A DNA stretch of 64,000 bases from Sympetrum striolatum (Eukaryota > Arthropoda > Insecta > Odonata > Libellulidae), in contig CANPUZ010000057.1 in the NCBI GenBank assembly GCA_947579665.1, positions 1,178,001 through 1,242,000 of the forward strand, written 5' to 3'. The notes under the pieces are model-generated. The model was not told the origin of the DNA, ran no database searches, and was given only the letters and a program-made list of their open reading frames with translations. A program made the translations under genes and the position numbers. The number at the start of each line of letters is the position of its first letter. Within the stretch, counting starts at the first letter, position 1. Below, piece by piece: positions 47,891 through 59,310 of the stretch.

Positions 47891-49207
47891 AGCGATCTTT
47901 ACGCATTCTAAGGGCTTTAAACGTTTTCTGAGCTGTCTCAACTCATTCTAAGCGATATAAACGTATTCAAAGCGATCTCAAAACATTCTAAGAGCTTTCA
48001 ACGTATTCTTAGAGGTCTCAGTTCCTTCTAAGCGATCCAAACGAATAGAAAGCGATCTCAACGCATTCCAACACTCCTAACGTTATATCAGGAGTCTCAA
48101 CGTGTTCTAAGCGCTTTTAACGTATTATAAGCGTACTCAACTCCAATTAAGCGATCTAAACGTATTTACAGCTACCTCAACTCATTCTAAGCTGAACCAG
48201 CATATTCTAAGCGAACTCAACGTATTCAAAGCGATGTCAACACAGTATAAATGTTCTGAACGATTTGTTAGTCTTTTCAACGCATTCAAAGCGGTTTGAA
48301 CACATTCTCAGCGGCCTCAGCGCATTATGAGCGAATTCAACCTATTCTAAGCGGTCCCAACGCATAATCAGCCTTATAAACGTATTTTAAGCATCACAAT
48401 AGTTTTTAAGCGATCTCAACGCATTGTAATCCATGTCAACGCATTCTAAGCGATCCCAACGTATTAAAAGCAATCTCAACTCCTTCTAAGCGGTTTAAAC
48501 GCAATATAAGGGATCTCAATATATTAAAAGCTGTCTGAATAGTTTCTAAGCTCTTTGAACTCTTTTTTTCTGAGCGATCTCAACGCATTCCGAGCCGTCT
48601 CAAGTTCTTCTAAGCGATGCAAACTTATTTAAATCGGTGTCAACTCATTTTAAGCGGTTTCAACTCATTCAAAGCGGTCTCAACCCTTTCTAAACTATCT
48701 CAACGCATTCTAAACGGTCTCAACCCTTTCTAAGCTATCTCAACGCATTCTAAGCGGACTCAGCCCTTTCTAAGCTATCTCAACGCATTCCAATCCGTCT
48801 CAAGTTCTTTTAAGCGGTACAAATGTATTTAAATCGGTCTCAGCTCATTCTAATCGATCTCAACACATTCTAAGCGGCGTCAACTCCTTCTTAGCTCACT
48901 CAACGCATTCTAGGCTATCTCAACTCATTGCTAGCTGCGTCAACGCTTTATAAGCGGTCTCAACGCATTCTAGGCTATCTCAACGCATTCTAAGCGGTCT
49001 CAACGCATTCTAAGTGGTGTCAATTCCTTCTTAGCTCACTTAACGCATTCTAGGCTATCTAAACTCATTGCTAGCTGCGTCAGCACATTATAAACGGTCT
49101 CAACGCATTCTAAGTGGTCTCAAGTTCTTTTAAGCGGTGCAAACGTATTTAAATTGGTCTCAACTCATTCTAAGCGGTCTCAACTCATTCTAAACGGTCT
49201 CAACTCC
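47891..49207. repeat. 20-bp minisatellite, array 1
   Basis: About 65 units close to AGCGGTCTCAACGCATTCTA with considerable divergence (gatctc/ggtctc, cgcattc/ctcattc/cgtattc). A mixed block at 48,800-48,850 recurs at about 49,120-49,170. Confidence 0.9.
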
Positions 49208-49560
49208 GGTGTATTTAACGAAAAAAAAAAAAAAGGAAAATTTTCCTAAATTTGTGAACTTTTCCTTTTCCCCGTCCCCATGACGACCAATGCTATTGTT
49301 GAATCCGAGCCGTGCGTTTTCCTATCGCATTGGGAATTAAAGCTCAATTGAAAGTAATGGTAAGAGAATTAAGGCGGATTATCACGTGGTCGATTGCTTG
49401 ACCGACAACTCGACTTCCGTACTTGACTGGCAAGTGAATCGCAGTCGTGCACGACTCATCACGGTCATATAAAGCACATTGGAATTTCGAAAGTTTATTC
49501 CTTTGTGAAGTACTGCTATATTTAAAGTTTTTACGGTCAGGTTAATTGCGTTTCTACCAT
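49208..49560. repeat. Flank of minisatellite, copy 1 of a 1.63-kb duplication
   Basis: The same sequence (ccatgacgaccaatgc...attgttgaatccgag) is found at 50,836-51,190. It shares the ctgacgac...attgttga phrase with module C. Confidence 0.75.
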
Positions 49561-49960
49561 TCCTACTGTATTTAATATATAATAATATATATATTAATAT
49601 ATAATATATTTAATATCCTACTTCTACTCTCCCAGCTGCGAAAAAACGGGTGCTACAGCTAGTTTTATATACTTAAACATATTTTTAAAAGTATTTAGAT
49701 TGTATTTAGTAATTTCGGTCATTTTGTTTAACATATGGCATAATTTTCTATGCTGTTTATGGTTTGAAACCGTTCTTCGTGGACATACTTGTATGTCAAA
49801 TAGGAAGTGCTTTCGCTTACAAGTATGAAAAGTATCGCTTATAAATACAAAAGTCTCTTTAGAGACGAACTCTTTGAGGTAACTACTTCAACAAACAAGA
49901 TATCGTTATGGCAACCAAGTTATATCCGAATAAATGTTTTTTCTAAGACTATCTGAAGAC
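49561..49960. other. AT-rich spacer with TA-rich tract
   Basis: A TA-rich stretch lies at about 49,572-49,612, then sequence with no recognised feature. It contains the small inverted repeat gtctctttagagac. Confidence 0.4.
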
Positions 49961-50835
49961 GTCTAAAAGTATTCAGAACGGTCTCAACTCCTTCTAAGCG
50001 ATCTAAACGTATTCTAAGCGGTCTGAACTCATTCTAACTTATCTCAACGCATTCTAAGCGGTCTCAACTAATTCTAAGCGGCCTCTACTTATACTAACCT
50101 ATCTTAACTCATTCTTAGCCGTCTAAAGTTCTTCTAAGCGGTGTAAACGTATTTAAAGCGTTTTCAGCTCATTCTAAGCGTTCTCAACTCATTCTAATTG
50201 ATCTCAACTCATTCTTAGCGATCTCAACTTAGTCTGAGCGGTCTCAACCCCTTCTTAACGATCTTAACGCATTCTGAGCGCTTTCAACGTATTCCAAACA
50301 CTCCCAACGTATTATTTGGAGTCTCAACGATTTCTAAGTGGACTCAACTCCAATGAAGCGATCTAAAAGGATTTACAGCTATCTCAACTCATTCTAAGCC
50401 ACACCAGCATATTCTAAACGAACTCAACGTATTCAATGCGATCTCAACACATTCTCAGCGGCCTCAGCGCATTCTGAGCGAATTAAACCTATTCTAAGTG
50501 GTTTCAACGCATATTATGCCTTCTAAACGTATTTTATGCTTCACAAATGTTTTTAAGCGGTTTCAACGCATTATAAGCGATCTTAAGTTATAAAAAGCTG
50601 TCTGAATAGTTTCTAAGCTCTTTCAACTTTTTCTATTCTGAGCGATCTAAACGTATTCAAAGCCGTCTCAAGTTCTTCTAAGCGGTGCAAACGTATTTAA
50701 CTCGGTCTCAACTCATTCTAAGCGGTCTCAACGCATTCTAAGTGGTCTCAAGTTCTTTTAAGCGGTGCAAACGTATTTAAATTGGTCTCAACTCATTCTA
50801 AGCGGTCTCAACTCATTCCAAACGGTCTCAACTCC
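49961..50835. repeat. 20-bp minisatellite, array 2
   Basis: About 43 units. The last ~200 bp match the end of array 1 almost exactly (ctcaactccggt + tatt). The first part is more diverged. Confidence 0.9.
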
Positions 50836-51190
50836 GGTTTATTAAACGAAAAACAAAAAACGAAAATTTTCCTAAATTTCTCATCTTTTCCTTTTCCGCG
50901 TCCCCATGACGACCGATGCCATTGTTGAATCCGAGCCGTGCGTTTTCCTATCGCATTAGGAATTAAAGCTCAATTGAAAGTAATTGTAAGAGAATTAAGG
51001 TGAATTTTCACGTGGTCGATTGCACGACCGACAACTCGACTTCCGTACTTGACTGGCAAGTGAATCGATGTCGTGCACGACTCATCACGGTCACATAAAA
51101 CACAATGGAATTTCGAAAGTTTATTAATTTGTAAAGTACTGCCATATTTAAAGTTTTTACGGTCAGGTTAACTGCATTTCTACTATATTT
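50836..51190. repeat. Flank of minisatellite, copy 2
   Basis: Near-identical to 49,208-49,560 without the TA-rich tract. The 72-codon minus frame here is broken in copy 1. Confidence 0.75.
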
Positions 51191-53099
51191 AATCCTACTT
51201 GTACCCTCATCATTGAGAAACAACAAGCGCTTTAGCTAGTATCTTATATAATAGTCACGGTTGTGTATATAATTATCCATCCGATGTCAGTTACTCCGGT
51301 AAGAAATACTTGGAAGATATTTTCCGACATAAATTTCAAGCCATACACAGAGAAAGGGATTATAAAATTACTTGGAGTCGCCAAAAGGTCTAATGATGTA
51401 TTAATTATTGCTCTATATTGCACTATATAGTTTTTTTGGCAGTAATTTGCTTAAAAACGAGATTAAATATACAAATTTTGACTAATTTTAAAGCTTATGT
51501 AGTTCATCCGAATTAGGAACAGATGTTAACTTTTGCGGAGTAGAAATCTCAAAAAACATCGAAAACCCGAAAACATTCGGAAAAACATCCTTCTTTACAT
51601 TAATATTCTCAAATATTGATATTGATATAGTGATTTAGACAAGTTGCGACAAAAGCATTTAAACCAGTCTTAATTTGAATATGATTTTTCGATTTTTAAG
51701 CAAGAATGGCCATACAACCGAATTATTTTCTATTTTTTTCGGATCTTCGACATTTTTTTTGGGTTTACTGCTAGGCATTTAAAGTGAAAATCTATACTAT
51801 CTATACAGTCCAAATTGGTATAGTTTATCTCTATTTTTAATAAAAACATGGTTAAAAACTGACATTTTTGTAATCATTTTCTTGTTTTTGATATTTCTTG
51901 GGTTACCTTCCCCGCGAAACTGTATATCTTCGAAAACATTTCCAGGGAAAACATTCTTATATTTTAAATCACATAATCTAGTAAAACATTAACTCTATAA
52001 TAATTATTACGAGACTCCGCCGAAGATGAACGAAGACAAACCCACAGAATTTCCGCTTTCTATATAAACAAAACATCTTACTTCCCTCATCAGTAAAGTG
52101 GTAATCTCTACCCTTCCTGACTGTAATTATGTACCTACAATTGATCGCTCATTTCCTCCAGAAAATATCTCGCTGTCCATGTTAAATCCAGGTTAAATTC
52201 CCAGCGAAACAGTATATCTTCTCTTAATTTGGATCGATAAGGCAAAAAGATTCCTAATGTGTACTAAAATGGCAGTTTAATTATGATGATTAAGGAAAAC
52301 GTATAAATAAATAAATCTTTCAAGTTTTAATTTTGGTTTCCAAGGATTCTTGCATCTACTGCTCGATTAAATAGACAACTTTATCAAAAGATGAGGGATA
52401 TCGATGAAAGATCTAATATGCTTCATAATTTGATAAGTATATATCATTACTTTAACTAATCAAAGCAAAACAAACTGAAATTCCTATAAGAGTTTTCGCG
52501 TCTTTGAACTCACTGCTCCACGAATGTGAAAATGTTTTCCTGTTTCGGAAAGATCTCGTCTACAGCTTAAAAATTAGTGCAAATTTGAATATTTTATTTC
52601 GATATTTAAGCAAAATATTGCCAAAAAACGGAATTTACTCTTAATTCGTGGATTGTCGACGTTTTATGGGTATATGGGTAGAAAATAATTGAAAAAAATT
52701 TATATTTTTAACATATTTTGATTGAAAATCGAAGTAAGCTATACAAATATTGGCTACTAAGGTAGATAAGATATTTACTTTTGCGCCAGTTAAATCAATA
52801 AATGTAAAATCCTGAAAATATAAATATATAAATGTCTTTATGTGCTCAGATATTGACATAAAATTATCAATATAGGACTAAAATTATAGAGTTTATAGAG
52901 ATACCCCTAATTTGTAGTAAACTTTTCATTTTAATAAGGCAGTTGACGTGAACATTCTTGAATACCAGTAAAATATCTTGAAAACCTTTACTTTTCTTGC
53001 CTTTTTTCATATAAAACAACATAATATTGTAAAAATAATCTAGTAAACATAATCTCTATAATAAGGTTTTTACAAGCTATAATTTACAATCAAACACTA
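51191..53099. other. AT-rich region of degenerate ~290-bp tandem units
   Basis: Recurrent phrases include gcgaaac[ta]gtatatcttc (about 51,915 and 52,206), ttaagcaa...tggc and ttgaatat. Similar phrases continue to about 54,690. It looks like an old, decayed tandem repeat. I found no gene; the 72-codon frame 52,641-52,859 is not convincing. Confidence 0.4.
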
Positions 53100-53300
53100 C
53101 AATCCGCCAGTGGCGCTTGGCTGGGGGTGTAAAAAAACCGAAATCCCTAAATAACCTGAAGAGCTATTAGCTTCTCCAATATTTCGCGAGAAAAACGATC
53201 AAAAGTAACTATCTCTCCTGGAAACTACTTCCCTGTATCGCTTTTTCGATATTGCTTCCTTGACTAGCTGCACTACCATCTCGAGATCGGAGATTAATTC
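53100..53300 (-). pseudogene. 3' LINE fragment, antisense
   Basis: The minus strand reads KKRYREVVSRRDSYF, a stop, SFFSRNIGEANSSS, then a 3' UTR with the hairpin core CGCC-ACT-GGCG. It is the same family as module Y but an independent copy with fewer recognisable residues. Confidence 0.6.
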
Positions 53301-53368
53301 TACAAAGTAAATTGAACAAAGACTCTCATTTTGGTCTTTGAATATAGTTGAATGGCGTCCACATAGTC

Positions 53369-53376
53369 AACCTCAC
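53369..53376. repeat. Left 8-bp target duplication of hAT-type element
   Basis: AACCTCAC, repeated exactly at 53675-53682. Confidence 0.85.
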
Positions 53377-53674
53377 CAGGCCCGTGCGCACGGGGGGGTT
53401 TTGGTGGTTCGAACTCCCCCCATGAGGATCCTTCATACAAAATGTTCCACGAATGATGAATTGAAGATAGGATAAAATGAAATTATATTATTTAATGGTT
53501 AATTTAGTAAACGTTTCCTTCCAAAATGTAGTGCCTCTTTCAAATTTCATGTTATTGTCTGTCAGGACTCCTGTACGTTCTCGCGTGCGTTCATTATTGA
53601 TAGTTGTATTAAAATAGTTACTATTTTTTAATGAGAAAAACCCTCCGCACGAGCAAATCCTGCGCACGGCCCTG
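53377..53674. mobile_element. hAT-type MITE, 298 bp
   Basis: The left end is CAGGCCCGTGCGCACGG. The right end reversed is CAGGGCCGTGCGCAGGA, so there are 14-16 bp inverted termini beginning CAGG. Flanked by a perfect 8-bp duplication, AACCTCAC. Both the termini and the duplication length are typical of the hAT superfamily. It has no transposase and is a non-autonomous, apparently fairly recent insertion. The 82-codon minus frame spanning its right half is incidental. Confidence 0.88.
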
Positions 53675-53682
53675 AACCTCAC

Positions 53683-54372
53683 AACATTAATATCCATATT
53701 TGGGCAAATTGTAGCAAAAAACTGAAGTTTCTCCAATTATTTTTTTGAAGTTTGTGGAATTTTCTGCTCGCAAAAAGTGCTAATGTATTTCTTTTGCTGA
53801 TAGATCCGGTAGAAATCGTTAAACGAGTCCGAATTGGAATAGTTAATTAAAATTATTAAACAACCTATTGCAAGAAACTATCATTTTCCGATGAGTTTTT
53901 TTCTGTATACTACTACGAAAAAGAGAAAATTTATTCGTAATTTGGATTATTACTCGAGTATTGCTCGATATTTTACCAAAATATGGCTAAAAACTAAATA
54001 TTGGTTTAATTAATTTTTCAGGGTTTTCAGCTACCCTTATTTAAAAATCTGTTCCTTTTCCGGGTACTTGACGGATATGTTTTTTTAATCACTTTAGTAT
54101 ATCATGCAGATAAAACTGAAATTTTTCCAATAGTATTCTGTGTTATTTTTTGTAATAACTCCTTCTCGTAAGAAAATATCTATTCACGACTCAGAACGTC
54201 AAAAGCTTTTAATGATTCTAAATTTCTAAATCTATTTTGAATTTTAAGCAAACATTTTTATCATTTACGGGCGTTTTTTTAGGGATTTTGCATCGCAAAA
54301 ATAGAATCTGTTCCTAATTCGGAATAACTTCGTCAAGCTTCCATTTAAATCCATACTAAACCAGCCTATCTA
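53683..54372. other. AT-rich degenerate repeat region, continued
   Basis: Phrases such as ccgaattggaatagtt and atggctaaaaact recur from the 51.2-53.1 kb region. No gene. Confidence 0.4.
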
Positions 54373-54381
54373 TAATTCTAA

Positions 54382-54513
54382 AGGCTCCCGGATAGTCATG
54401 TGGACAGAGCGTTTGCCTTTGGTGAAAACGATCCCGGGTTCGAATCCCGGTGGGAGCCGATGTGCGAAATGACCTAAGCTGTCAAAGAACTTTTAACAAT
54501 ACTACTACTACTC
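54382..54513 (+). mobile_element. tRNA-derived SINE, ~131 bp, with 9-bp target duplication
   Basis: The head is tRNA-like: GGCTCCC pairs with GGGAGCC, the T arm is CCGGG-TTCGAAT-CCCGG, and the anticodon loop CTTTGGT would give UUG (glutamine-like). The D arm and A box are divergent, there is an extra T before the acceptor 3' strand, and one anticodon-stem pair is mismatched, so it is not a working tRNA gene. A short unique body and an (ACT)n tail follow. TAATTCTAA flanks it at 54373-54381 and 54514-54522, showing retroposition. Confidence 0.85.
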
Positions 54514-54522
54514 TAATTCTAA

Positions 54523-54689
54523 GAAAAATGATCAAAACGCAAATTTTTGGGATTTCGTCATTTTATTGTGATCTCCGGGAAAGATAAAACTCGATATTTT
54601 TTGGAGGTACGTCTTCCAAAGCCTCTAAATGAATCCAGATATGACTATTTCTGCTCGATTTGCAATTAAAATATGGCTAAAGAATATGG
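54523..54689. other. AT-rich spacer
   Basis: Part of the degenerate repeat region. Nothing else seen. Confidence 0.35.
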
Positions 54690-55235
54690 AGCTCGTGATG
54701 CATCACAAATACCTAGGAATAACGCTCCGCAGTAATTTTTCCATCAAAAAGGAAATTTTCGAAGGGTGATAAAAAAATGCGAATGGGATACAAAGATTAT
54801 CCATTAGAATTCTAAGGGGATGTTCATCGAGAGTAAAAGAAATAGCGAACTTTTCCTTGACCTCTACTTGCGTATTGCTGTGCGATTTGGGATCCTCACG
54901 AAGTAGCATTAATTTCCGATCTTGGGATGGTAGAGCAGCAAAGTTCGTCAAGGGAGATCTCAGATTTGGCAGCAGTGTTTCTGCTATGATAGAATCCCTC
55001 GGATGGAACTCTCTTGTTGATGGAAGACTTAAATATTGACGGAAGCTCTTTGATAAATTTATCACTGCCGATTTCGGGGAGGAGATAACTGATATTGTTA
55101 TCCCAGTTACAATCTTACGCGATCTTCAAGAGAAACAAAAGAGTGATACAGGGAAGTAGTTGCTAGGACAGATAGTTGGTTTTGGTTTCCGCGAAGTATT
55201 AGAGAAGCTAATAGTTCTCCAGGTTAGATAGTTAA
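54690..55235 (+). pseudogene. 3' part of LINE reverse transcriptase ORF, sense, decayed
   Basis: Readable pieces in shifting frames: HKYLGITLRSNFSIKKEI, ILRGCSSRVKEIA, then WDGRAAKFVKGDLRFGSS and SAMIESLGWNSLVDGRLK, and finally YREVVARTDSWFWFPRSI, REANSSPG and a stop. This is the thumb/C-terminal region of the same Jockey/CR1-like family as at 60.8-63.3 kb, with several frameshifts. The 120-codon minus frame (54,703-55,065) is a shadow. Confidence 0.75.
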
Positions 55236-55261
55236 AGTTAAATGCAAATGTAAAAAAATCT

Positions 55262-55870
55262 GATGTGGCCAGCACATGCCTTTCTCCACATATAAGATGT
55301 AAATATTTATCTACGACAGTATTTTCGAACTCTATATTCCATCTAAACTTGGAAGATGAGTGATTTATTTATATATTATTATCTTTAACGTCACAAAAAT
55401 TATAAATAATGTTCTTCGGCACATATTCGTTGAAACACGATGAAATTGGCCTTTCGAACCAGTGCCCAGAGCGCCCACAAAGTTCAATATCAGCACCTTC
55501 CGGATTATCAGAATTTCATGAATAACTCCTATACAATCAGTTATACAAAATATGTTTCATACAAAAGTTATAGTAAATTACATTTTCCAAAACTTTTATA
55601 AATTATAGTATACAAATAAATATCATATTAATGGAGATATTTTCGAAACCGGAACTTTCCTTTGAAGAATAAAGCTCGACTTTGGGTTAACCGATTTACT
55701 TCAAAAACTAATCAACTCTGTTAGCATCAACCACAGTGAAAATGAAGTCTGGTATTTATACGACTTATAGTTTTCAGGTTAGAGCGCCCACAAGCACAGA
55801 AACACACACATAGACACACACAGATACAAACAGACATTTCCGAAAATGGTCAAAACATGTTCTAGGGACC
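55262..55870 (-). mobile_element. M element copy 4, truncated
   Basis: The left side, gatgtggccagcacatgcc, is preceded by taaaaaaatct as at M1-M3. One 320-bp subrepeat is present instead of two. It is cut at tctagggacc, where the C-rich satellite begins, so the ACTTTCTCC terminus is missing. More diverged than M1-M3 and in a different location. Confidence 0.7.
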
Positions 55871-58800
55871 ATCTCCCTCTACCAACCCTCTCGCATCCAA
55901 CCCCCTATCCACCATCCCAACCATCCCTATAACCACCCTATCCCATTCGCTACCCACCCTCCCACCACTCCCTATAACCACCATCTCCCATCCAACCCCC
56001 TACCCACCATCCCAACCCTCCCTCTACACACCCTCTCCCATCCCAACCGCTCCTCTACCCACCCTTTCCCATCCCACCCCCTACCCACCATCCCAACCCT
56101 CCCTCTACCCACCCTTTCCGATCCCACCATCCCAACCCTCCCTCTACCCACCCTTTCCCATCCCTCCCCCTACCCACCATCCCAACCTCCCTCTACCCAC
56201 CCTTTCCCATCCCTCCCCCTACCCACCATCCCAACCTCCCTCTACCCACCCTTTCCCATCCCACCCCCTACCCACCATCCCAACCTCCCTCTACCCACCC
56301 TTTCCCATCCCACCCCCTACCCACCATCCCAACCTCCCTCTACCCACCCTTTCCCATCCCACCCCCTACCCACCATCCCAACCCTCCCTCTACCCACCCT
56401 TTCCCATCGCACCCCCTACCCACCATCCCAACCTCCCTCTACCCACCCTTTCCCATCCCACCATCCCAACCCTCCCTCTACCCACCCTTTCCCCTCCCAC
56501 CATCCCAACCTCCCTCTACCTACCCTTTCCCATCCCACCCCCTACCCACCATCCCAACCTCCCTCTACCCACCCTTTCCCATCCCACCATCCCAACCCTC
56601 CCTCTACCCACCCTTTCCCATCCCACCATCCCAACCCTCCCTCTACCCACCCTTTCCCATCCCACCATCCCAACCCTCCCTCTACCCACCCTTTCCCATC
56701 CCACCCCCTACCCACCATCCCAACCTCCCTCTACCCACCCTTTCCCATCCCACCATCCCAACCCTCCCTCTACCCACCCTTTCCCATCCCACCATCCCAA
56801 CCCTCCCTCTACCCACCCTTTCCCATCCCACCATCCCAACCCTCCCTCTACCCACCCTTTCCCATCCCACCCCCTACCCACCATCCCAATCTCCCTCTAC
56901 CCACCCTTTCCCATCCCACCCCCTACCCACCATCCCAACCTCCCTCTACCCACCCTTTCCCATCCCAACATCCCAACCCTACCTCTACCCACCCTTTCCC
57001 ATCCCTCCCCCTAACCACCATCCCAACCTCCCTCTACCCACCCTTTCCCATCCCACCCCCTACCCACCATCCCAACCCTCCCTCTACCCACCCTTTCCCA
57101 TCCCACCCCCTACCCACCATCCCAACCTCCCTCTACCCACCCTTTCCCATCCCACCATCCAAACCCTCCCTCTACCCACCCTTTCCCATCCCACCATCCC
57201 AACCCTCCCTCTACCCACCCTTTCCCATCCCACCATCCCAACCTCCCTCTACCCACCCTTTCCCATCCCACCATCCCAACCCTCCCTCTACCCACCCTTT
57301 CCCATCCCATCCCCTACCCACCATCCCAACCTTCCCTTACCCACCCTTTCCCATCCCACCACCTACCCACAATCCCAAGCCTCCCTCTACCCACCATTTC
57401 CCATCCCACCCCCTACCCACCATCCCAACCTCCCTCTACCCACCCTTTCCCATCCCACCCCCTACCCACCATCCCAACCCTCCCTCTACCCACCCTTTCC
57501 CATCCCACCCCCCACCCACCATCCCAACCTCCCTCTACCCACCCTTTCCCATCCCACCCCCTACCCACCATCCCAACCCTCCCTCTACCCACCCTTTCCC
57601 ATCCCACCCCCTACCCACCATCCCAACCTTCCCTTACCCACCCTTTCCCATCCCACCCCCTACCCACCATCCCAACCCTCCCTCTACCCACCCTTTCCCA
57701 TCCCACCCCCTACCCACCATCCCAACCCTCCCTCTACCCACCCTTTCCCATCCCACCCCCTACCCACCATCCCAACCTCCCTCTACCCACCCTTTCCCAT
57801 CCCACCATCCAAACCCTCCCTCTACCCACCCTTTCCCATCCCACCATCCCAACCCTCCCTCTACCCACCCTTTCCCATCCCACCATCCCAACCTCCCTCT
57901 ACCCACCCTTTCCCATCCCACCATCCCAACCCTCCCTCTACCCACCCTTTCCCATCCCATCCCCTACCCACCATCCCAACCTTCCCTTACCCACCCTTTC
58001 CCAACCCACCACCTACCCACAATCCCAAGCCTCCCTCTACCCACCATTTCCCATCCCACCCCCTACCCACCATCCCAACCTCCCTCTACCCACCCTTTCC
58101 CATCCCACCCCCTACCCACCATCCCAACCCTCCCTCTACCCACCCTTTCCCATCCCACCCCCCACCCACCATCCCAACCTCCCTCTACCCACCCTTTCCC
58201 ATCCCACCCCCTACCCACCATCCCAACCCTCCCTCTACCCACCCTTTCCCATCCCACCCCCTACCCACCATCCCAACCTTCCCTTACCCACCCTTTCCCA
58301 TCCCACCCCCTACCCACCATCCCAACCCTCCCTCTACCCACCCTTTCCCATCCCACCCCCCACCCACCATCCCAACCTCCCTCTACCCACCCTTTCCCAT
58401 CCCACCCCCTACCCACCATCCCAACCCTCCCTCTACCCACCCTTTCCCATCCCACCACCTACCCTCAATCCCAAGCCTCCCTCTACCCACCCTTTCCCAT
58501 CCCACCCCCTACCCACCATCCCAACCTCCCTCTACCCACCCTTTCCCATCCCACCATCCCAACCCTCCCTCTACCCACCCTTTCCCATCCCATCCCCTAC
58601 CCACCATCCCAACCTTCCCTTACCCACCCTTTCCCATCCCACCACCTACCCACAATCCCAAGCCTCCCTCTACCCACCATTTCCCATCCCACCCCCTACC
58701 CACCATCCCAACCTCCCTCTACCCACCCTTTCCCATCCCACCCCCTACCCACCATCCCAACCCTCCCTCTACCCACCCTTTCCCATCCCACCCCCCACCC

Positions 58801-59070
58801 ACCATCCCAACCTCCCTCTACCCACCCTTTCCCATCCCACCCCCTACCCACCATCCCAACCCTCCCTCTACCCACCCTTTCCCATCCCACCCCCTACCCA
58901 CCATCCCAACCTTCCCTTACCCACCCTTTCCCATCCCACCACCTACCCTCAATCCCAAGCCTCCCTCTACCCACCCTTTCCCAGCCCATCCCCTACCCAC
59001 CATCCCAACCTCCCTCTACCCACCCTTTCCCGGCCCATCCCCTACCTTTACCCACCCTCTCCCATCCCCA
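55871..59070 (-). repeat. C/T/A satellite (39- and ~50-bp monomers), G-quadruplex-rich on the minus strand
   Basis: The monomer contains catcccaacc(c), tccctctacccaccctttcc and catcccac (38-39 bp). An optional cccctacccac insert gives 49-50 bp. The plus strand is almost free of G for 3 kb. The minus strand repeats GGGAAAGGGTGGGTAGAGGG, a canonical four-tract G-quadruplex motif, in nearly every monomer. A 650-bp higher-order repeat is visible (57,110 onward equals 57,760 onward), plus a 166-bp one near 56,516. Minus frames reading GWERVGRGRVG are repeat artefacts. Confidence 0.95.
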
Positions 59071-59310
59071 TTCTCTAATCAACCTACTCTTTTCCTCCTT
59101 TTAAAGCCAACCACTCTATCTATCCCACTATCCCAACCACTCCTACCTTAACCCACCCACTGCTCCACCGAGACACTTAACACCAATGCCCAACGTACTT
59201 GGAATACCATTCCTTCCCAATACCTTATCTTCCTCTATAACCCACCCAACACGCACTAAATTACGCCCCTCTCCCAATCATTTTATTTCATCTCTTTCTC
59301 AAAGGGTAAG
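59071..59310. other. Transition from C-rich satellite to AT-rich DNA
   Basis: Degenerate C-rich phrases fade out by about 59,280. No gene. Confidence 0.4.

Noticed and set aside
52050..52110. ctatataaac as a promoter TATA box
   Set aside because: No downstream ORF or other promoter signal, and the region is AT-rich.
54383..54460. Functional tRNA gene (glutamine UUG)
   Set aside because: Divergent D arm, an extra base before the acceptor 3' strand, a mismatch in the anticodon stem, a repeat tail and a target duplication all indicate a SINE head.
54703..55065. 120-codon minus ORF
   Set aside because: Shadow of the plus-strand LINE reverse transcriptase remnant.
56516..58890. Eight minus-strand ORFs of 62-66 codons (GWERVGRGRVG repeats)
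   Set aside because: Translation of the C-rich satellite. Length and ends follow the monomer period.
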